Positions 60,392 through 64,000 of a stretch of 64,000 nt of DNA are shown here, piece by piece; the stretch's first letter is position 1; the number at the start of each line of letters is the position of its first letter. This DNA comes from Actinomadura latina NBRC 106108 (lineage in GTDB: Bacteria; Actinomycetota; Actinomycetes; Streptosporangiales; Streptosporangiaceae). The notes below the pieces were generated by a model that saw only the letters and a list, made by a program, of their open reading frames with translations, made no database searches and was not told where the DNA came from. The translations under genes were made by a program, and so were the position numbers. The stretch lies in NCBI RefSeq assembly GCF_001552195.1, contig NZ_BCQS01000008.1:186001-250000 (forward strand), read 5' to 3'.

Positions 60392-61863
60392 GCCCCCTTC
60401 CGCACGTGACGGCGATCGGCCGGCCCCGGCTGCTGGCCGGGCTCGACCGGGTCCCCCGGCTGGACGCCGCCGCGCACCGGCGCGTGCACCGTGTCGCGGC
60501 CCGGTTCTCGGTACCCGACCTGGTGGCCCTCGCCGAGGAGGTCGACCTGCGCGGCCGGGGTGGAGCCGCCTTCCCCTTCGCCCGCAAGCTCACCGCCGTG
60601 CAGAAGGCGGCGGCCCGGTCCGACCGGCCCTGCGTGGTCCTGGTCAACGCCACCGAGGGCGAGCCGGCGAGCTCCAAGGACAAGGCGCTGCTCGCGCACG
60701 TCCCGCATCTCGTGCTGAACGGCGCGATGCTCGCGGTCCGGGCGCTGCGCGCCCGGGAACTCGTCATCGGGATCACCGATGAGGGGCCGGCCGCGCGATC
60801 GCTGCGGCTGGCCATCGCCGAGTCCGGGCTGGACGACCGGGCCCGGGTCGTTCAGCTGCCCGAACGGTTCATCACCGGGGAGGGCGGCGCCCTGGTGCGC
60901 GGCGTCAACGGCGAGACGCCCATACCGCCCGGGCGCAAGGTCAGGGCCGCCGAGAGCGGTGTCGACCGGCTGCCGACCCTGCTGTCCAACGCCGAGACGT
61001 TCGCGCAGCTGGCCGTCCTCGCCGGGCTGGGCGCCGACGGCTACCGGTCCGTCGGCACGGCCGCCGAGCCCGGCACCGTCCTGTTGACGGTCACCGTCCC
61101 CGACGGCGGCCACGTCGTGGTGGAGACCCCGACCGGCGTCCCCCTCGCCGACGTGCTGCGCCGATGCGGCACCGACGCCGGGCAGGGCGTGATGGTCGGC
61201 GGGTACCACGGCGCCTGGCTCACCCCCGCGCAGGCGGCGACTGCGGCCGTGTCCCGGGAGTCGATGACGGCGGCGGGCGCCGCGCTCGGCGCCGGGATCA
61301 TCGTCCCGCTGCCGGCGGACACGTGCCCGGTCGGCGAGGTCGCCCGCGTCGCCGCCTACATGGGGGCCGAGTCCGCAGGGCAGTGCGGCCCCTGCCGGAT
61401 GGGCCTGCCCGCCATCGCCCAGTCCTTCGGCGCCCTGGCCGCCGGGAAGACCGGTGACGAGGCGCTCGCCGCGATCCGCAACGGCAGCGCGACCGTGCGC
61501 GGGCGGGGGGCGTGCAGCCACCCCGACGGGACGACCCGCTTCCTGCTCTCGGCGCTCAAGGCGTTCCAGGACGACGTCGACGCGCACCTGACCAAGGGCG
61601 GATGCGGCCGTCCCACCCGCCGGTTCCTTCCCGTGCCCGGTGAGCAGACCGAGGAGGAGTCCGGGCTCCAACTGGCCATCGACTGGTCGCGCTGCGCCGG
61701 CCACAAGCTCTGCCGGCATCTGCTTCCCGATCTCATCGAGCTGGACCGGTTCGGCTATCCCGTCATCACCGGCGGCGCCATCCCGTCCCGTTTCCTGCGG
61801 GGGGCCGCCCAGGCCGCCGAGATGTGCCCGGCCCTGGCGCTGTCGATCCGGGCCCGAAGCTGA
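60388..61863 (+). CDS. NuoF-like flavoprotein fused to a C-terminal ferredoxin domain
   Basis: A 491-residue protein. Residues about 50-420 match NuoF (Complex I 51-kDa subunit): LRGRGGAAFPFARKL, NATEGEPASSKDKAL (FMN site) and the SLBB-like middle. The cluster-binding segment reads ESAGQCGPCRMG where NuoF normally has ESCGQCxPCREG, so the first Cys ligand is Ala, with GACSHPDG as the later one. The C-terminus is a small ferredoxin with CAGHKLC and EMCPALAL, suggesting [3Fe-4S]. It overlaps the ferric-reductase-like gene by 4 bp. It likely feeds electrons to that membrane haem protein. Confidence 0.85.
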   Translation: MSPLPHVTAIGRPRLLAGLDRVPRLDAAAHRRVHRVAARFSVPDLVALAEEVDLRGRGGAAFPFARKLTAVQKAAARSDRPCVVLVNATEGEPASSKDKALLAHVPHLVLNGAMLAVRALRARELVIGITDEGPAARSLRLAIAESGLDDRARVVQLPERFITGEGGALVRGVNGETPIPPGRKVRAAESGVDRLPTLLSNAETFAQLAVLAGLGADGYRSVGTAAEPGTVLLTVTVPDGGHVVVETPTGVPLADVLRRCGTDAGQGVMVGGYHGAWLTPAQAATAAVSRESMTAAGAALGAGIIVPLPADTCPVGEVARVAAYMGAESAGQCGPCRMGLPAIAQSFGALAAGKTGDEALAAIRNGSATVRGRGACSHPDGTTRFLLSALKAFQDDVDAHLTKGGCGRPTRRFLPVPGEQTEEESGLQLAIDWSRCAGHKLCRHLLPDLIELDRFGYPVITGGAIPSRFLRGAAQAAEMCPALALSIRARS

Positions 61864-62068
61864 CACCCGGCCGGTTCCGCCGGCGCATGGGGGCTGCCTC
61901 CGGTAGGAGCGACCGCAGCGATGAGCATCCGACGACCCGGACCGTGCGTAGCAACCTCAAAGCTGCGAGGTCACAGTGACAGAGCAGTGCGTCGCTGTCG
62001 CAAACGATCGATTCTCAACACCCACCAGGTGTCGGCGCTCGCTCGAATCGGCCTGCCACACTGCGGGC

Positions 62069-62437
62069 ATGAACGGAAACTCTCCGGACGACGGGCTCGC
62101 CGCGAACCGTGCCCTCTGGGATGCCCGTGCCCAGGCGCCCTACGGCGGAGGAGAGCCCCAGCGTGAGGTCGTCGCGAACACATATGCGGACCCGGACCTG
62201 TCGATGACCGCACAGGAGGTGGTCCAGTACCCTCACTCGGTGGGCGAGATCGTGACAGCGGCCGCCGGATCGGGACTGATCATCGACCGGCTCGGCGAGC
62301 ACACCGAGGCCGAATTCCCCGGAAGTCGCATCCTGCCCGAAGGACCTGACGGCACCCGTCGGTTCCCGTTCGGCGACACCTACCTCCCGATCCTCTACTC
62401 GCTTCGAGCGAGATCACCCCGAGCGGCCACTGCGTAG
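62069..62437 (+). pseudogene. SAM methyltransferase with internal deletion
   Basis: A 122-residue in-frame product. It joins the usual N-terminus of a class I methyltransferase (DGLAANRALWDARA) to its C-terminal region (NTYADPDLSMTAQEVVQYPHSVGEIVTAA, LIIDRLGEHTEAEFP, LPILYSLRARS). The central SAM-binding core (motif I, GxGxG) is entirely missing. The gene can still be translated, but the protein would not bind SAM. A deletion of roughly 130 codons that keeps the frame is the simplest explanation. It has ATG 62069 but no strong ribosome site. Confidence 0.65.
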
Positions 62438-62626
62438 CCACGTGGCACGGTGCCCGCCCGCGCCGGCTGGAGGTCGAGCACACGGGCTCGGACGGCGTGT
62501 CCCGAGCCAGTCGGCCAGCTCGGGCAGGCCGGCAGGGTCGCCGCCGCCGGCGCGAGGCGGCGCGCGCCTGGGTCCGTCCGACCGTGCCGGTGCGCCCGGG
62601 CGCCACCAGGAGGCCGAGAGGGCGCG

Positions 62627-63280
62627 TCAGGGAATTGCGGCCTCGATCTGGGCGAGGTGGGCGGTGAGGATCTCATCGAATGCGATGCGGCGGTCGTCCC
62701 CGAGGGGGCGGATCTCGCGGGCGAAGTGGGCCAGGGCAGGGAAGCGGTCGGGGTCGGCGCCGAGGACCGCGACACGGAACTGCTCCATGCCCTGTTCGTA
62801 CTCGCCGGGGGTGAGGGTGCCGAAGCCGGCCTCGGATGTGATCAGCGCGGCGAGGAGGATCACGATCCGGTGGTAGCGGGGCGGAATCTCCTCATCGGGC
62901 AGGCCCGAGGCCCGCAAAGCCTGTAGCACTTCCTCCATGACCAGCCGGGAACCGGTGCCGCCGGACCCGTAGCGCCCCCAGATCGCGGCGAGTTGGGGGT
63001 GCTGGCCGAAGGCCTCGCGCAGGCGCAGGGCTGTGGCGGTGATGCGCTGCTTCCAGTCGCCCTCGGGACGGTAGCCGTCCATCGCGGCCACCAGGATCCG
63101 GTCGGCGACCGCGCGCAGCAGCTCGGTCTTGTTGCGGAAGTGCCGGTAGAGGCTGGAGGAGTCGGTCCCGAGCGCCGCGGCGAGCTTGCGCACGCTGAAC
63201 GACTCGGCATCGCTGGTGCGCAGCAGCTCCGCCGCCGTGTCCAGGATCTGCTCTGTCGACCAACGCCTTCGGCGTGCCAT
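62627..63280 (-). CDS. TetR/AcrR family regulator
   Basis: A 217-residue regulator. The HTH is at about residues 8-58 (STEQILDTAAELLRTSDAESFSVRKLAAALGTDSSSLYRHFRNK). The C-terminal domain is helical and Gly/Arg-rich. It is divergent from a hydrolase remnant (63398) and an aldo/keto reductase (63786), with a palindrome between. Those genes are likely its targets. Confidence 0.9.
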   Translation of the reverse strand: MARRRRWSTEQILDTAAELLRTSDAESFSVRKLAAALGTDSSSLYRHFRNKTELLRAVADRILVAAMDGYRPEGDWKQRITATALRLREAFGQHPQLAAIWGRYGSGGTGSRLVMEEVLQALRASGLPDEEIPPRYHRIVILLAALITSEAGFGTLTPGEYEQGMEQFRVAVLGADPDRFPALAHFAREIRPLGDDRRIAFDEILTAHLAQIEAAIP

Positions 63281-63325
63281 CTCACCCCTCTCGTCAGCGT
63301 CCAGCCTAGCCTATGCACTTGCTGT

Positions 63326-63342
63326 TGCACGCACCGCGTGCA
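63326..63342. promoter_or_regulatory. Palindrome in the TetR intergenic region
   Basis: TGCACGC-ACC-GCGTGCA is a perfect 7-bp inverted repeat with a 3-nt loop, 46 nt before the divergent TetR start and 56 nt before the + strand gene. A third TGCAC at 63315 adds a possible half-site. Typical TetR operator size and position. Confidence 0.6.
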
Positions 63343-63397
63343 TAATGGAGGCGTCTACTCACTGAGAGGCCAGCTGAGGAGAAGGAGAGATGGAGAC

Positions 63398-63775
63398 ATG
63401 AGTGAGGTCACAGCTGTGAAGCGGCCGCCGGAGCCGGACTCCTCGGTGATAACGACCGAAGAACTGATCGCCTACCGCGAGGCGGAGAACCGCTGGCGGG
63501 CGTCCAGCGCGACGCGGGCGATCCTTGGGGAGCCGGACACCGGGGCCGCGATCGAGCGGCGGGACGTCGCGCTGCTCGTAGTGCCGGCCCAGGACGCGGT
63601 CGCCGATCACGGCCGCCGCTACGCCGAGCGGCTGCGGGCGGCCGGGACGTCCCTGCGACTCACCGAGTACCCAGGAGCGCGGCACGCGTTCCTCACCCTG
63701 CCAGGGGTGGAACCGCAGGCCCGGGTCGCCCGAGCGGAGATCTTCGAGTTCCTCCGCTCAGCCCTGGAAGTGTGA
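63398..63775 (+). pseudogene. Alpha/beta hydrolase remnant with foreign N-terminus
   Basis: A 125-residue open frame whose C-terminal ~80 residues match the end of alpha/beta hydrolase fold-3 enzymes (HGRRYAERLRAAGTSLRLTEYPGARHAFL, with the catalytic His in ARHAF). The HGG and GxSxG parts are missing. The first ~45 residues (MSEVTAVKRPPEPDSSVITT...) do not resemble a hydrolase. This looks like an in-frame internal deletion joined to another N-terminus. It has a good ribosome site (GGAG) and may still be translated. It precedes the aldo/keto reductase by 10 nt. Confidence 0.6.
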
Positions 63776-63785
63776 CGGAGGAACG

Positions 63786-64000
63786 ATGCACACCACCACT
63801 CTCAGGCCCGGCGGCCCCGAAGTCTCCCGGCTCGGTCTGGGCTGCATGAGCATGACCGGCGCCTACGGCCCCGCCGATCCGCACGAGGCCGCGGCCACCC
63901 TGCTGGAAGCCCTCGACTCCGGCGTCACCCTCTTCGATACCGGCGACTTCTACGGCGACGGCGCGAACGAGGAACTGCTCGGCCAGGTGCTCGCCCCGCA
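63786..64000 (+). CDS. Aldo/keto reductase, N-terminal part
   Basis: The gene is cut by the right edge. The visible 71 residues have the aldo/keto reductase N-terminus: VSRLGLGCMSMTGAYGP and SGVTLFDTGDFYGDGANEELLG, with the conserved Asp and Tyr (DTGDFYG; usually DTADxYG). It resembles the general-stress/plant-like AKR group, NADP-dependent. It begins 10 nt after the hydrolase remnant and probably belongs to the same TetR-controlled unit. Confidence 0.9.
   Translation, partial: MHTTTLRPGGPEVSRLGLGCMSMTGAYGPADPHEAAATLLEALDSGVTLFDTGDFYGDGANEELLGQVLAP

Noticed and set aside
62438..62626. Possible further gene remnant between the methyltransferase and TetR
   Set aside because: Both strands give only Arg/Pro/Ala-rich frames without recognisable motifs.

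Overview
The window is high-GC DNA with strong G/C preference at third codon positions, many GTG starts, 4-bp ATGA/GTGA stop-start overlaps, and families typical of filamentous actinomycetes (SigE-type and ECF41 sigma factors, CU044_5270-type proteins, F420-dependent LLM oxidoreductases, DUF2945/DUF3140/DUF5994/DUF5997, rifampicin-monooxygenase-like flavoproteins). I infer a chromosomal accessory segment of a Streptosporangiales-like genome, perhaps Actinomadura or a relative. No rRNA, tRNA, transposase or CRISPR array was found by eye.

Layout. 1-4009: four tightly packed + strand catabolic genes (end of a flavin hydroxylase, HSL-type esterase, MBL-fold hydrolase, CocE/NonD acyl hydrolase). 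4043-7417: operator-like inverted repeat, MonCI/LasC-type flavin epoxidase-like protein, multi-pass membrane protein, TetR regulator. 7485-15363: an AT-rich promoter followed by a four-gene operon, the most striking part of the window. Its first gene fuses a catalase-related (y4iL-like) domain to a COX/alpha-dioxygenase-like haem domain that keeps the catalytic Tyr. A nitroreductase-like protein, a ThDP-dependent lyase/synthase and a DUF2235 alpha/beta hydrolase follow. Together they could form an oxylipin or fatty-acid alpha-oxidation pathway (inference). 15374-17484: convergent pair of DUF1990 proteins, one with a possible catalase-fold C-terminus.

17645-26924: stress and housekeeping genes (DUF2945/DUF3140 pair, DUF523-DUF1722, BrkB-type membrane protein, carboxyethylornithine-synthase-like dehydrogenase, GAF, STAS, DUF5994, PAS-GAF-PP2C phosphatase). 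26960-34699: Rox-like monooxygenase, LLM oxidoreductase, an arsR-acr3-arsC operon, a second ArsR divergent from an ArsO-like flavoprotein, OsmC and a methyltransferase. 34732-35567: decayed two-gene regulatory locus. 35769-41196: Lrp regulator facing a four-gene minus-strand operon (glutamine-synthetase-like, DUF1116, APC permease, C26 amidase), resembling a gamma-glutamylation catabolic route with an added DUF1116 enzyme.

41286-46410: ECF41 sigma factor, epimerase, TetR/flavin-monooxygenase pair, a scar joining two gene remnants, and msrA. 46541-51892: secreted beta-helix protein, then a SigE-family sigma factor, a CU044_5270 protein and a secreted propeller protein in one operon, with a second CU044_5270 fragment behind it. 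52084-56282: mixed small genes, including a SnoaL-like gene under a KstR-like palindrome. 56307-61863: four 11-bp-spaced repeats in front of a five-gene operon (response regulator, kinase, degenerate M23 protein, ferric-reductase-like membrane protein, NuoF-ferredoxin fusion), which I read as a two-component-controlled transmembrane electron-transfer module. 62069-64000: an internally deleted methyltransferase, a TetR regulator, a hydrolase remnant and the start of an aldo/keto reductase.

A recurring theme is gene decay: at least seven truncated, shifted or internally deleted genes lie between 34.7 and 63.8 kb.
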